A program made the position numbers and the translations under genes. A DNA stretch of 64,000 bases from Myxococcus stipitatus DSM 14675 (GTDB taxonomy: Bacteria; Myxococcota; Myxococcia; Myxococcales; Myxococcaceae): the NCBI RefSeq assembly GCF_000331735.1, contig NC_020126.1, forward strand, positions 7,629,501 through 7,693,500, given 5' to 3'. Below, one piece after another: positions 7,800 to 18,056 of the stretch (position 1 is the stretch's first letter; every line of letters starts with the position of its first letter). Under the pieces are notes generated by a model, which saw nothing but the letters and a program-made list of their open reading frames with translations, did not search any database and was not told the origin of the DNA.

Positions 7800-9413
7800 A
7801 TGACGACGAAGACAGCGCTGGCCCGCCGAGGGGTCTTGCTCCTGCCGCTCGCGCTGTTCCTGGCGTCGGCGCCGGGCACCTCCCAGGCCGCCGCGCCCGC
7901 TCCGGGCACGACGCGACTGACGTTCCTCCACCTGGCGGACGTGTATCAGGTGCAGCCGCAGGAGCACGGGGGCCGGGGTGGGCTCGCGCGGGTGTCGACG
8001 CTGCGCAAGCGCGTGCTGGCCGAGTCCCCCACCCCGCACGTCCTCACGCTGCTGGGAGGCGACACGCTGTCGCCCTCGGTGGAGTCGCTGCTGGAGCTGG
8101 ACGGCAAGCCCCTCAAGGGCCGTCACATGGTGGACGCGTGGAATGCGCTGGGCCTGGACGTCGCGGTGCTGGGCAACCACGAGTTCGACTTCGGCGACGA
8201 CGTGCTGCGCGAGCGCATCCGTCAGTCCCGCTTCCCGTGGCTGGGCGCCAACGTGACGGACTCGAAGACGGGCGCGCTGTTCGAGGGCGTGAAGGCGTTC
8301 GAGCTTCGCGAGCTGGGCGGCATCCCGGTGGGCCTCTTCGGCGTGGTGATTCCCGAGACGAAGACCACCACGAAGGCGGGGCCGGACACGCAGTTCGGTG
8401 ACGTCTGCGCGGCCGCGAAGGACGCCGTGGCGAAGCTGCGCGACGCGGGGGCCAAGGTGGTGCTGGGCCTCACGCACCTGTCGCTCGCGGAGGACAAGGC
8501 GCTGGCCCGGTGCGTGAAAGTCGACGCGCTGCTGGGCGGACATGACCACGTGGGCGCGGCGGACCGCTCCACGGGCACGCCCATCTTCAAGGTGCACTCG
8601 GACGCGCTGGAGTTGGGCCGGCTCACGGTGGACGTGGACACGGCGACGGGCACGGTGCGCAAGGTGTCCTGGTCGCTGATTCCCGTCACGAAGAAGGTCC
8701 CCGAGGACACGGCGTTCAACGAGGCGATGCAGCCCTATCACGCGCTGTTCGCCCGCCTGGCGGAGCCCGTGGGCCGCACGCCGGTGGCTCTGGACGCACG
8801 CAGCACCCAGATGCGCACGCGCGAGACGAACCTGGGCTCGCTTGTGGCGGATGCCTTCCGCGAGGCCTCGGGCGCGGACGTGGCGCTGGTGAATGGGGGC
8901 GCGCTGCGCGCGGACTCGGTGCTGCGCGCCGGGGTGCTGACGCGCAGGGACCTGCACTCGGTGATGCCGTACACGGACGGGCTCGTGGTGATGGAGGTCC
9001 CCGGCGCCACGCTGCGCGCCGTCCTGGAGAATGGCGTGAGCCTGAGCCGCGAGGACTCGCGCCCCGGCCGCTTCCTCCAGGTGTCGGGCCTTCGCTTCAA
9101 GTACGACGCGCGCCGTCCCGCCGGGGAGCGCGTGCTGGAGGTGACGGTGCACGGCAAGCCGCTGGACCCCGCGGCCACGTACCGCATCGCCACGTTGAGC
9201 TTCCTCGCCAGCGGCAAGGATGGCTACGACATGCTCAAGGGCCTGCCCACCACGCCCGCGCTGAAGGACGGGCGCACGCCGCTGGACGTGCTCGCGGACC
9301 TGTTCCGCACGGGCCGCCCCGCGCCGCGCGCGAAGCCCGAGGGCCGCATCACCCGCGTGGACGCCGCGGGACTCACGCCCGACGCGCGCCGCCCCGCGCC
9401 TCCCCTCAAGTAA
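7800..9413 (+). CDS. Secreted 5'-nucleotidase/UshA-like metallophosphatase
   Basis: 537 residues with a cleavable signal peptide (hydrophobic 11-27, cleavage near 30-32). The N-terminal calcineurin-like phosphatase domain has LADVYQV (45-51), GGDTLSPS, GNHEFDFG (125-132) and GGHDH. A C-terminal 5-nucleotidase domain follows (about 310-500, with NLGSLVADAFR and NGGALRAD). Likely role: periplasmic or extracellular hydrolysis of nucleotides for nucleoside and phosphate scavenging. The first metal motif reads DVY where UshA has DxH, so Tyr replaces one canonical ligand; related DVYE-type proteins are known, so this need not mean inactivity. It is divergent from the GH13 gene. Confidence 0.9.
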   Translation: MTTKTALARRGVLLLPLALFLASAPGTSQAAAPAPGTTRLTFLHLADVYQVQPQEHGGRGGLARVSTLRKRVLAESPTPHVLTLLGGDTLSPSVESLLELDGKPLKGRHMVDAWNALGLDVAVLGNHEFDFGDDVLRERIRQSRFPWLGANVTDSKTGALFEGVKAFELRELGGIPVGLFGVVIPETKTTTKAGPDTQFGDVCAAAKDAVAKLRDAGAKVVLGLTHLSLAEDKALARCVKVDALLGGHDHVGAADRSTGTPIFKVHSDALELGRLTVDVDTATGTVRKVSWSLIPVTKKVPEDTAFNEAMQPYHALFARLAEPVGRTPVALDARSTQMRTRETNLGSLVADAFREASGADVALVNGGALRADSVLRAGVLTRRDLHSVMPYTDGLVVMEVPGATLRAVLENGVSLSREDSRPGRFLQVSGLRFKYDARRPAGERVLEVTVHGKPLDPAATYRIATLSFLASGKDGYDMLKGLPTTPALKDGRTPLDVLADLFRTGRPAPRAKPEGRITRVDAAGLTPDARRPAPPLK

Positions 9414-9584
9414 GCATCCAGTTCCAGACACAAACACGGCCTGGAGCCTGGGTGTTTTCCGCCCCGCGTCTGGTGATGAACGCGCGGGATTGCTCCACTC
9501 GCGCGCCGGCGGAGCTCCCCCTTCATCTCCGACGTCAGAACCCGAGCCCGGGAAGCTCTCCATCGCCCTCACGCGGGAGTTCCC

Positions 9585-10667
9585 ATGATCGAGTTGGAGA
9601 CATTCCAGTTGCCGCAGTCCGTGAGTGGACGCGAGGCCGATATCGCCCTGGGGCTGACCATGGTCCGGGCCTGGAGGCGCGACGGCATCTTCCAGGTGCG
9701 CATGAGCCCCGCCCAGGCGGAGAAGAGCCAGCGGGCCTTCGAGCTGAGCCGTCACTTCTTTCGCCAGTCGCTGGAGACCAAGGCGCGCTGCGTGAGCGAC
9801 CTGACGTACTCCGGTTACATCGCGTCGGGCCAGGAGCTCACCGCGTCCGAGGCGGACCTGTCCGAGGTCTTCACCGTCTGCCGGGACGTGCCCCTCACGG
9901 ACCCGCGCGTGCAATCCAAGTGGCCCTGCCACGGCCCGGGCCCCTGGCCCGATGAGTCCTGGCGTCAGGGCATGCAGGCCCACGCCGAGGAGCTCGGCTC
10001 GGTGGGCGAGCGGCTCTTGCGGCTCATCGCGCTGGGCCTGGGCCTGGACATCGACGCGCTCACCACGCTGACGCATGACGGCTGGCACCACATGCGCGTG
10101 CTGCGCTTCCCCGCGCGCTCCCCCACCACCACGCGAGGCATCGGCGCCCACACCGACTACGGGCTGCTCGTCATCGCCGCGCAGGACGACGTGGGCGGGC
10201 TGTACGTCCGGCCTCCCGTCGAAGGCGAGAAGCGGCCCCGCAACTGGCTCCCGCACGAGAGCTCCGCGGGCATGTACGAGCACGACGAGCCCTGGACCTA
10301 TGTGAAGCCCGTGCCGGGGGTCCTCACCGTGTTCCCTGGCGACATCCTCCAGTTCCTCACGCGAGGCTATCTGCTGTCGACGCCGCACAAGGTCGTGCTC
10401 AACACGCGCGAGCGCTTCGCGCTGGCCTACTTCCACGAGCCCCAGTTCGAGGCCTGCGTGCGCCCGCTCTCCGCTCCGACGCGCGACGAGTACATCCACT
10501 ACGGCACGCACTTCACGAACATGTTCATGCGCTCCTATCCGGACCGCGTCACCACCCAGCGCATCCTCGACGAGAGCCGGCTCACCACGCTGTCGTGGCT
10601 CCGGCAGGAAGCCGTCCTGCGCACCGCGCCCCTGGAAGCCGTGCCCCTCCAGCGCGCGGCGGGCTGA
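9585..10667 (+). CDS. efe: Ethylene-forming enzyme (EFE) homologue, 2-oxoglutarate/Fe(II) dioxygenase
   Basis: 360 residues, co-linear without early gaps with the Pseudomonas syringae EFE as remembered, so residue numbers coincide. The Fe(II) triad is H189, D191 (HTDYG) and H268 (STPHK). R277 would bind the 2-oxoglutarate carboxylate. The residues linked to L-arginine binding and ethylene formation are also present: E84, T86, R171, Y192, A198, F283, F310 and R316. Position 317 is Ser where the Pseudomonas enzyme has Cys. EFE converts 2-oxoglutarate to ethylene and CO2 with coupled arginine hydroxylation in the cytosol. Start ATG 9585 follows a GGGAG site. No functional partner is adjacent; a DUF218 gene converges eight bases away. 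Family assignment is strong; ethylene production is inferred. Confidence 0.9.
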   Translation: MIELETFQLPQSVSGREADIALGLTMVRAWRRDGIFQVRMSPAQAEKSQRAFELSRHFFRQSLETKARCVSDLTYSGYIASGQELTASEADLSEVFTVCRDVPLTDPRVQSKWPCHGPGPWPDESWRQGMQAHAEELGSVGERLLRLIALGLGLDIDALTTLTHDGWHHMRVLRFPARSPTTTRGIGAHTDYGLLVIAAQDDVGGLYVRPPVEGEKRPRNWLPHESSAGMYEHDEPWTYVKPVPGVLTVFPGDILQFLTRGYLLSTPHKVVLNTRERFALAYFHEPQFEACVRPLSAPTRDEYIHYGTHFTNMFMRSYPDRVTTQRILDESRLTTLSWLRQEAVLRTAPLEAVPLQRAAG

Positions 10668-10675
10668 CGCTCACC

Positions 10676-11449
10676 TCAGGGCGACGTCCAGCCCCGCAGC
10701 CGGTACACGACACGCCCCGCCAGCTCGCGCAGGACGTCCGTGCTCTGGGAGAGCGCGGAGGCTCGAGGTATCCAGGTCAGCCTCCGCCCCTCGGTGGCGG
10801 GCATCCGCGCGTCCACCGACAGCGTGTCGGGACGAAGCCCCACCGCGGCGAAGCAGCCCGCGGCCCGGGGCATGTGCGCCGCGCTCGTCACCAGGAGCAG
10901 CCGCTTCCACCCCTGCTCCTGGATGATGCGCGCGGACTCCACCGCGTTCTCCCGCGTGTTCCGGCTGCGCCCTTCCGTGACGATGCGCTCCGCGGCAATC
11001 CCCCAGGCCTGGTACTGGCGCGACAGCACGTCCGCCTCCACCACCGGGTCGGGGCGCGGGTCCAACGAGCCGCCGGAGATGAGGACGTGGCGCGCGTGCC
11101 CCTCGCGCAGGAGGTCGTAGCCGCGCAGCACCCGGTCGGCCGCGGCGTTGAGCTCCAGGTGCCCGGAGCGCTCCATGGCGGACGGGTCCAGCGCACCGCC
11201 CAGGACGATGACGGCGTCATACGTCACGCCCGGCTGGAAGGTGTCCCGCGCGTCCTTCTCCGCCGTGTACGTCAGCAGCGTGGACACCGCCTCCGTGGAG
11301 AAGAGGTAGAGGACCGCGAGCCCCATGCCCGAGAAGACCCGGGAGAGCCGAGGCCGCCCGCGCACGAGGCCCCCTGCGAGCAGCAGCAACAGGGCCCACG
11401 TGAGCGGCGCCAGGAAGAGGTCCAGCACCTTCGAGAGGAACAGGAACAC
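10676..11449 (-). CDS. DUF218 (YdcF/ElyC-like) membrane protein
   Basis: 257 residues. Two N-terminal transmembrane segments (about 5-22 and 30-50) are followed by the DUF218 domain, with AVIVLGGALD, ISGGS, EGRSRNTRENA and LVTSAAHMPRA motifs. ElyC/SanA/YdcF relatives affect envelope integrity and peptidoglycan or polyprenyl carrier metabolism, but no activity can be assigned here. The GTG at 11449 is chosen because GGGAGG sits just upstream and the reading frame further out overlaps NAD kinase. It follows the NAD kinase gene by 16 bases in the same direction, probably one transcript. Confidence 0.82.
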   Translation of the reverse strand: MFLFLSKVLDLFLAPLTWALLLLLAGGLVRGRPRLSRVFSGMGLAVLYLFSTEAVSTLLTYTAEKDARDTFQPGVTYDAVIVLGGALDPSAMERSGHLELNAAADRVLRGYDLLREGHARHVLISGGSLDPRPDPVVEADVLSRQYQAWGIAAERIVTEGRSRNTRENAVESARIIQEQGWKRLLLVTSAAHMPRAAGCFAAVGLRPDTLSVDARMPATEGRRLTWIPRASALSQSTDVLRELAGRVVYRLRGWTSP

Positions 11450-11465
11450 GCGCCTCCCGCGTCCT

Positions 11466-12311
11466 TCAGCGCTCTCCCCAGTGGAGCTTCTGCCGGAGGA
11501 TGGAGAAGTAGGCCACGCGCGGGTTGCGCACCAGGTTGACGCGGTTGGCGGAGCGCACCACCTCGATGCAGTCGCCGCCTTGCAGGCCGTGCCCCGTCTG
11601 TCCGTCCAGCGTGAGGTACGTGTCCGCCGTCTCGCTGCGCAGCGTGATGCGGATGACCCGGTCCGCGGGAACGACGATGGAGCGCTGGGTGAGCGCGTGC
11701 GAGCAGATGGGCGAGAGCACCGTGCAGTCCACCGACGGGTGGACGATGGGCCCGCCCGCCGACAGCGAGTACGCGGTGGAGCCCGTGGGCGTGGCGAGGA
11801 TGACGCCGTCCGCCTTGTACGTGGTGATGGGCACCCCATCGATGGACGTCTCGTGGTCGGCGATGCGCGCCAGCGCGCCCTTGTTGATGACCACGTCGTT
11901 GAGGATTTCGTCCTCGATGAGCACGCGCCCGCCGCGCACCAGCCGGCAGGTGAGCTTCATGCGCGAGTCCACCTGGAAGCGGCCCGCCAGCACCTCGTCC
12001 AGCGTGGAGAACAGCTCCTCGACGGGAATCTCCGTCATGAAGCCCAGGCTGCCCAGGTTGACGCCCAGGATGGGGACCCCGCGCCCGCCCAACAGCCGCG
12101 CGGCGTAGATGAGGGTGCCGTCACCGCCCAGCACCACCGTCAGGTCCGCCCGGGCCGCCAGCTCCCGGTCCTCCACCCGAGCCCACCCCAGGACATGCGC
12201 CAGGGAGCGGTCCCCCAGCACGGTGAGGTGCGGGTAGCGCTCCCGGATGCGGGCCGCGAGGGCCGCCGCCTCGGGGTTGTCCTTCTTCGCGACGATGACG
12301 AGGGTCTGCAC
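11466..12311 (-). CDS. nadK: NAD kinase
   Basis: Phosphorylates NAD to NADP; cytosolic and normally essential. 281 residues with the GGDGT motif (VVLGGDGTLI), NLGSLGFMTEI, the ATPTGSTAYSLSAGGP catalytic segment and the C-terminal LDGQ motif. Length is typical. The GTG at 12311 is the only suitable start: no in-frame ATG occurs close by, and GAGGGG lies just upstream. It is divergent from rarA, with a 118-base gap holding both promoters. Confidence 0.93.
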   Translation of the reverse strand: MQTLVIVAKKDNPEAAALAARIRERYPHLTVLGDRSLAHVLGWARVEDRELAARADLTVVLGGDGTLIYAARLLGGRGVPILGVNLGSLGFMTEIPVEELFSTLDEVLAGRFQVDSRMKLTCRLVRGGRVLIEDEILNDVVINKGALARIADHETSIDGVPITTYKADGVILATPTGSTAYSLSAGGPIVHPSVDCTVLSPICSHALTQRSIVVPADRVIRITLRSETADTYLTLDGQTGHGLQGGDCIEVVRSANRVNLVRNPRVAYFSILRQKLHWGER

Positions 12312-12429
12312 GCGCCCCTCTTCATAATCCAGGCGGGCGCCCGGGCGCTTCCAGGATTTGTCGGGGGGCCTGCCCACCGGACAGACGCCCCGGCAGGTCC
12401 GCGTCCCGGACGCTAGGTTTGGGGCTCCC

Positions 12430-13761
12430 ATGGACCTCTTCGCACATGCCGGACAGCAGGAGCAGGCACGCCGGGCCCCGCTGGCGGAGCGGATGCGCCC
12501 CCGCACCCTGGACGAGTTCATGGGCCAGGAGCACCTCACCGCGGAGGGCCGCTTCCTGCGCCGGGCCCTGGAGAACGACCAGGTCCCCAGCCTCATCCTC
12601 TGGGGCCCGCCAGGGACGGGAAAGACGACACTCGCGGGGCTGGTGGCCCGCTCCACGGGCGCCGCCTTCGACTCGGTGTCCGCGGTGCTCGCGGGCGTGA
12701 AGGACATCCGCGAGACGGTGGCCCGCGCCCAGGAGCGCTGGAACCTGCATCGCCAGCGCACCTTCCTCTTCATCGACGAAATCCACCGCTTCAACAAGGC
12801 GCAGCAGGACGCGCTGCTCCCCCACGTGGAGAAGGGCACGGTGACGCTCATCGGCGCCACCACGGAGAACCCCTCGTTCGAGGTCAACGCCGCGCTCCTG
12901 TCACGCTGCCGCGTCGTCACGCTGCGCGGGCTGGAGGAGGAGGAGCTGGTGTCGCTCCTGCGCCGCGCGGTGGCGGATGAGCGGGGCCTTCACGGCAAGG
13001 TGGAGGTGGAGGACGCGGCGCTGGACTTCCTCGCGGCCTCCGCGGGCGGCGATGCGCGCAAGGCCCTCACGGGGCTGGAGGTGGCGGCGGCCCACGGCGG
13101 CGCGAAGGTGGACCGCAAGGCGGCGGAGGAGGCGCTCCAGCAGAAGACGCTGCTCTACGACAAGGGCGGCGAGGAGCACTACAACGTCATCAGCGCCTTC
13201 ATCAAATCCATGCGCGGCAGCGACGTGGATGGGGCGCTGTACTGGATGGCGCGCATGCTGGAGGCGGGTGAGGACCCCATCTTCCTCTTCCGGCGCATGG
13301 TCATCTTCGCCTCGGAGGACATCGGCAACGCGGACCCGCGCGCCTTGAGCGTGGCGGTGGACGCGCTGCGAGCCTTCCAGCTCGTCGGCCTGCCCGAGGG
13401 CACGCTGCCCCTCACCCAGGCCGTCACGTACCTGGCGCTGGCGCCCAAGTCGAACGCGGTGCTGACGGCGTACACCGCCGCGCGCGCGGCCGTGACGAAG
13501 GAAGGCGCGCTGCCGGTGCCCCTGCACCTGCGCAACGCGCCGACGAAGCTGATGAAGTCGCTGGGGTACGGGGGCGGCTACAAGTATCCGCACAACTTCG
13601 AGGGCCACTACGTCCCGGAGGACTACCTGCCCGAGGCCCTGCGCGCCCGGAGCTTCTACAGCCCGTCCCAGAATGGCGAGGAGGCGAAGCTGTCCGAGCG
13701 CTACGAGGACATCCAGCGCCAGCTCGCGGAGCGACTCCGCGAGCCCGGCGAGGACGGGTGA
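12430..13761 (+). CDS. rarA: Replication-associated recombination protein A (MgsA/RarA)
   Basis: 443-residue AAA+ ATPase acting at stalled replication forks together with SSB. Walker A GPPGTGKT is at 59-66 and Walker B is LFIDEIHRFNKAQQD. The RarA C-terminal oligomerisation region includes KSMRGSDVDGALYWMARML and the KYPHNFEGHYV segment. The ATG at 12430 is preferred to an in-frame ATG at 12358, because it opens with MDLF typical of the family and the upstream stretch carries no similarity. It converges on the NtrC-type regulator with only six bases between stops. Confidence 0.95.
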   Translation: MDLFAHAGQQEQARRAPLAERMRPRTLDEFMGQEHLTAEGRFLRRALENDQVPSLILWGPPGTGKTTLAGLVARSTGAAFDSVSAVLAGVKDIRETVARAQERWNLHRQRTFLFIDEIHRFNKAQQDALLPHVEKGTVTLIGATTENPSFEVNAALLSRCRVVTLRGLEEEELVSLLRRAVADERGLHGKVEVEDAALDFLAASAGGDARKALTGLEVAAAHGGAKVDRKAAEEALQQKTLLYDKGGEEHYNVISAFIKSMRGSDVDGALYWMARMLEAGEDPIFLFRRMVIFASEDIGNADPRALSVAVDALRAFQLVGLPEGTLPLTQAVTYLALAPKSNAVLTAYTAARAAVTKEGALPVPLHLRNAPTKLMKSLGYGGGYKYPHNFEGHYVPEDYLPEALRARSFYSPSQNGEEAKLSERYEDIQRQLAERLREPGEDG

Positions 13762-13767
13762 AGCGGA

Positions 13768-15227
<1,460 letters not shown>

Positions 15228-15231
<4 letters not shown>

Positions 15232-16808
15232 GGCAACCTCTCGAGCTGCAGGGGAATGGGCAGGAAGACGGTGAAACGGGAGCCGGCGCCCAGTTGGGTG
15301 TCGACGTGGAAGCTGCCCCCGTGGTCCTGAACGATGCGGTACGCGATGGACAGCCCCAACCCGGTGCCCTCACCGGGGGGTTTGGTGGTGAAGGAGGGCT
15401 CGAAGATGCGCGGCAGATAGCGCTCCTCGATTCCGCAGCCGGTGTCGGACACCGCGAAGAAGGAGCGGTCTCCCTCTCGGCCTGTCTCCAGCTTCAGCCG
15501 GCCCGTCTTGTTCGGCAGCGCCTGGAGCCCGTTCTGGAGCAGGTTGAGCACCACCTGCGCGAGCGTGCCCGGGTCCCCGTACACCTTGGGGAGACCGTCC
15601 TTCAAACCCAGTGACAACTCCACACGAGGCGTCGCCTTGAGCTGCGCGCGGAAGAGCACCGCGGCGTCCTCCACGCAGCGAGACAAGTCGAACAGCCGCC
15701 GGTCCTCCACGCGGCTGTGCCGGCTGAACTTCAAGAGGCTCTCGACGATGCGCTTGCAGCGCAGCGCGCTCTCCTCGATCAGCCCCAGCGACTCCAGGTC
15801 CGCCTCGCTGCGGCCCGCATCGCGCGACATGAGCTGGGCGAAGGCCAGGATGCCCCCCAGCGGATTGTTGATTTCATGCGCCACCCCCCCCGCCAACTGC
15901 CCCACCGCCGCCATCTTCTCCGTCTCGATGAGCCGGCGCGTCATCGCCTGCTCCTCGGTGACGTCGCGATAGGTGCACACCACGCGCTCGTCCCCCGTCA
16001 TGGGGTACGCCGCCACCACGTACGTCCTGCCCCCCTGCTGCACCTCACCCCGCGCGCCCTTGCCACTCTCCATCGCCGCCGGCAGCGGACAGCCCACACA
16101 CGGCTCGTCGCGGTCGAAGAGGTAGCGGTAACACGCCACATCCGAAGGAATCTGTTCGATGGAGCGCCCGGCCACGTGCGCGTATGCCAGGTTCGCCCGC
16201 CGCACCGCGAAGTCGCGCCCGCGCACCACGCACAGCGGCGTCTCCATGCAGTCGAAGGACAGCTCCCACTCGCGCTTGGCCTGGCTGAGCATCCGCGTGC
16301 GCTGAGCGACGCGCTCCTCCAGGTCCGCGTTGAGCAGCTTGAGCTCCGCGTTCTGCGCCTGCGTCACCCGGTACAGCCGCTCGTTCTCCGCCTGCAGCGC
16401 GTACTGCTCGAACGCGCTCTTCACCGTCAACACCAGGTGGCTGTCGTTCCAAGGCTTGGAGATGAAGCGGAAGATCTCGGAGCGGTTGATGGCCTCTTCG
16501 ATGGCCTGCTGGTCCGCCTGGCCCGTGAGCATGATGCGCTGGGCGCGCGGCTCCTGCTGCTTCACCCGGGTGAGGAACTCCACCCCGTTCATCCCCGGCA
16601 TGCGGAAGTCGGAGATGACGACCTCCGGACGGAACGCCTCCACCGTCCTGAGCGCCTGCTCCGCGTCCGTCGCCGTCTCGATGTCCCAGTCGCCGCGCCG
16701 CAGCACCCGACGGATGGACTTGAGGATGTTCTCCTCGTCGTCCACGAGCAGCAGCCTTCCCCGCGGGGCGGTGTCTGCTTCGGGGCGATGTGCGGCGAGG
16801 GGACCCAT
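15228..16808 (-). CDS. Hybrid sensor histidine kinase with N-terminal receiver
   Basis: 526 residues from the ATG at 16808. Order: receiver domain (phosphoacceptor Asp67, VVISDFRMP), coiled coil (about 135-180), a PAS-like domain (about 185-285) with Cys at 226, 237 and 240 in a CYRYLF...PCVGCPL arrangement, HisKA with His311 (VAHEINNPLGG), and a HATPase (DTGCGIEERYLPRIFEPSFTTK, then GTGLGLSI). No membrane segment, so cytosolic. The cysteines could hold a metal or sense redox state. An in-frame ATG at 16832 lies upstream of the predicted transcription start from the sigma-54 promoter, so 16808 is used. Partner: the overlapping NtrC-type regulator. Confidence 0.92.
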
Positions 16809-16833
16809 GGGATTCTTTCCGTCCCATGACATT

Positions 16834-16849
16834 TGCAATGCTTTTGCCA
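16834..16849 (-). promoter_or_regulatory. Sigma-54 (-24/-12) promoter of the kinase/NtrC operon
   Basis: Read on the minus strand: TGGCA (16849-16845), six bases, TTGCA (16838-16834). This gives GG and GC elements ten bases apart, exactly the RpoN consensus. Transcription would start near 16823, fifteen bases before the ATG at 16808, leaving room for a GGAAAG ribosome site. Confidence 0.75.
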
Positions 16850-16944
16850 GCCGGTGGGGCACTGCAAACCCATGGAATCACGAGATGATTCGACTCCCCG
16901 ACAATCAGGAGTCGGGGGTCATCTTAGACTCTCCCCATAGTTAC

Positions 16945-16973
16945 GGGTCAAATCAGACCCGGGTCTTTGACCC
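16945..16973. repeat. Nested inverted repeat upstream of the kinase operon
   Basis: GGGTCAAA at 16945-16952 is complementary to TTTGACCC at 16966-16973, and a second palindrome GACCCGGGTC lies in between. The element sits 4 bases past the stop of the diguanylate cyclase gene and about 95 bases upstream of the sigma-54 promoter. It could be a terminator for the former or an activator-binding site for the latter; no U tract follows on the minus strand. Confidence 0.5.
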
Positions 16974-16976
16974 AGG

Positions 16977-17924
16977 TCAATCGTTGGGCAAGGAGACAGT
17001 CGGGAGCAGGGGCAGCTGGGAGTGGAGGCAGATGCGGTCTCTCCCGTCGGCCTTGGCCCGGTAGAGGGCCTCGTCGGCGGTGAGCAGGAGCTGCTCGGGG
17101 CTGAGCACGCTGCGGTGCGGGAAGCTGGAGACGCCCAGGGAGGCCGTCACGCTCAGGACGCCCTCCGGGCCCACTCGCAGGGCGCCCAGGTCCCGGCGCA
17201 CGCGCTCGGCCACGGTGAGGGCCCCTGGCAGCTGGGTGCGCGGCAGGAGGACGGCGAACTCTTCCCCTCCGTAGCGCGCCACCAGGTCCGTCTCCCGCAC
17301 GCTGCGCTGGAGGGTGGCGGCCACCTCGCGCAGCACCCCGTCCCCCGTGGTGTGGCCGTGCCGGTCATTCACCTGCTTGAAGTGGTCCAGGTCCAGGAGG
17401 ATGAGCGCCAGCGGGTCGTCGTACCGCTGCGCCCGGCGGAACTCCTCGCGCAGGCGCTCCTGGAAATACCGGTGGTTGTGCACCCCCGTCAGCCCGTCCG
17501 TCGAGGACAGCCGCTGGAGCTCCCCCACCTCCCGGGCCAGCTGCTCCAGACGGGCCCTCGATTTCAGGCTCCGAGCCACCCGGGCCCGCAGTTCTTCCGC
17601 ATCCCATGGGTCAAAGACGACCTCGGCTTCCTGGGCCAAGGCATCCAGCCAGACAGCCTTGGCCTCGCGGGGGGCCAGCACCACCAGCACCGGCCGCCTG
17701 CCCCCTTCCGGACCCAGCAGGTTGTCGAGCCAATCCCGGGTCAGCACGGCGTGAGGCCCCACGGACCACAACACCAGGTCCACTTCGGGGGCCCTCCGGC
17801 GCACCTCGGGGCCAGGGGCCACGTGGCGCAGGAGGTAGCCCTCCGTGCCCAGGGCCTGGGTCAGCCGGACCATCGCCGACTCCGCTTCGTCCACCACCAG
17901 CAGGGTATAGGGCGTCGAGCTCAC
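16977..17924 (-). CDS. Diguanylate cyclase with degenerate receiver domain
   Basis: 315 residues. The N-terminal receiver-like domain keeps the acidic pair (Asp12, Glu13) but has Ser54 where the phosphoacceptor Asp should be and no Lys at the expected later position, so it should not be phosphorylated. The GGDEF domain is complete: GGEEF at 219-223 and the allosteric inhibitory site RETD at 210-213, five residues before it. Expected activity: two GTP to cyclic di-GMP with product inhibition; cytosolic. Its input may be protein-protein binding rather than phosphorylation. Control of motility or development by c-di-GMP is known in myxobacteria, but the target here is unknown. Confidence 0.9.
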   Translation of the reverse strand: MSSTPYTLLVVDEAESAMVRLTQALGTEGYLLRHVAPGPEVRRRAPEVDLVLWSVGPHAVLTRDWLDNLLGPEGGRRPVLVVLAPREAKAVWLDALAQEAEVVFDPWDAEELRARVARSLKSRARLEQLAREVGELQRLSSTDGLTGVHNHRYFQERLREEFRRAQRYDDPLALILLDLDHFKQVNDRHGHTTGDGVLREVAATLQRSVRETDLVARYGGEEFAVLLPRTQLPGALTVAERVRRDLGALRVGPEGVLSVTASLGVSSFPHRSVLSPEQLLLTADEALYRAKADGRDRICLHSQLPLLPTVSLPND

Positions 17925-18056
17925 AGTATCCCCGTAAAATGGTAATTCTACGGTAGCACAGGGGTGCTACCGAGTGGGAGGGCTGTGATTGATTTAGGAC
18001 TCGGGCCTTGCTAGCGAGCCGGGCCAGCCAGCCTTTTTTCGAGCATCGAGGTCCTC

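Noticed and set aside
7638-10511. 957-codon open frame on the minus strand over the 5'-nucleotidase and EFE genes
   Set aside because: Arg/His/Gly/Ala-rich composition without family motifs; it mirrors the two well-supported plus-strand genes and is a product of high GC.
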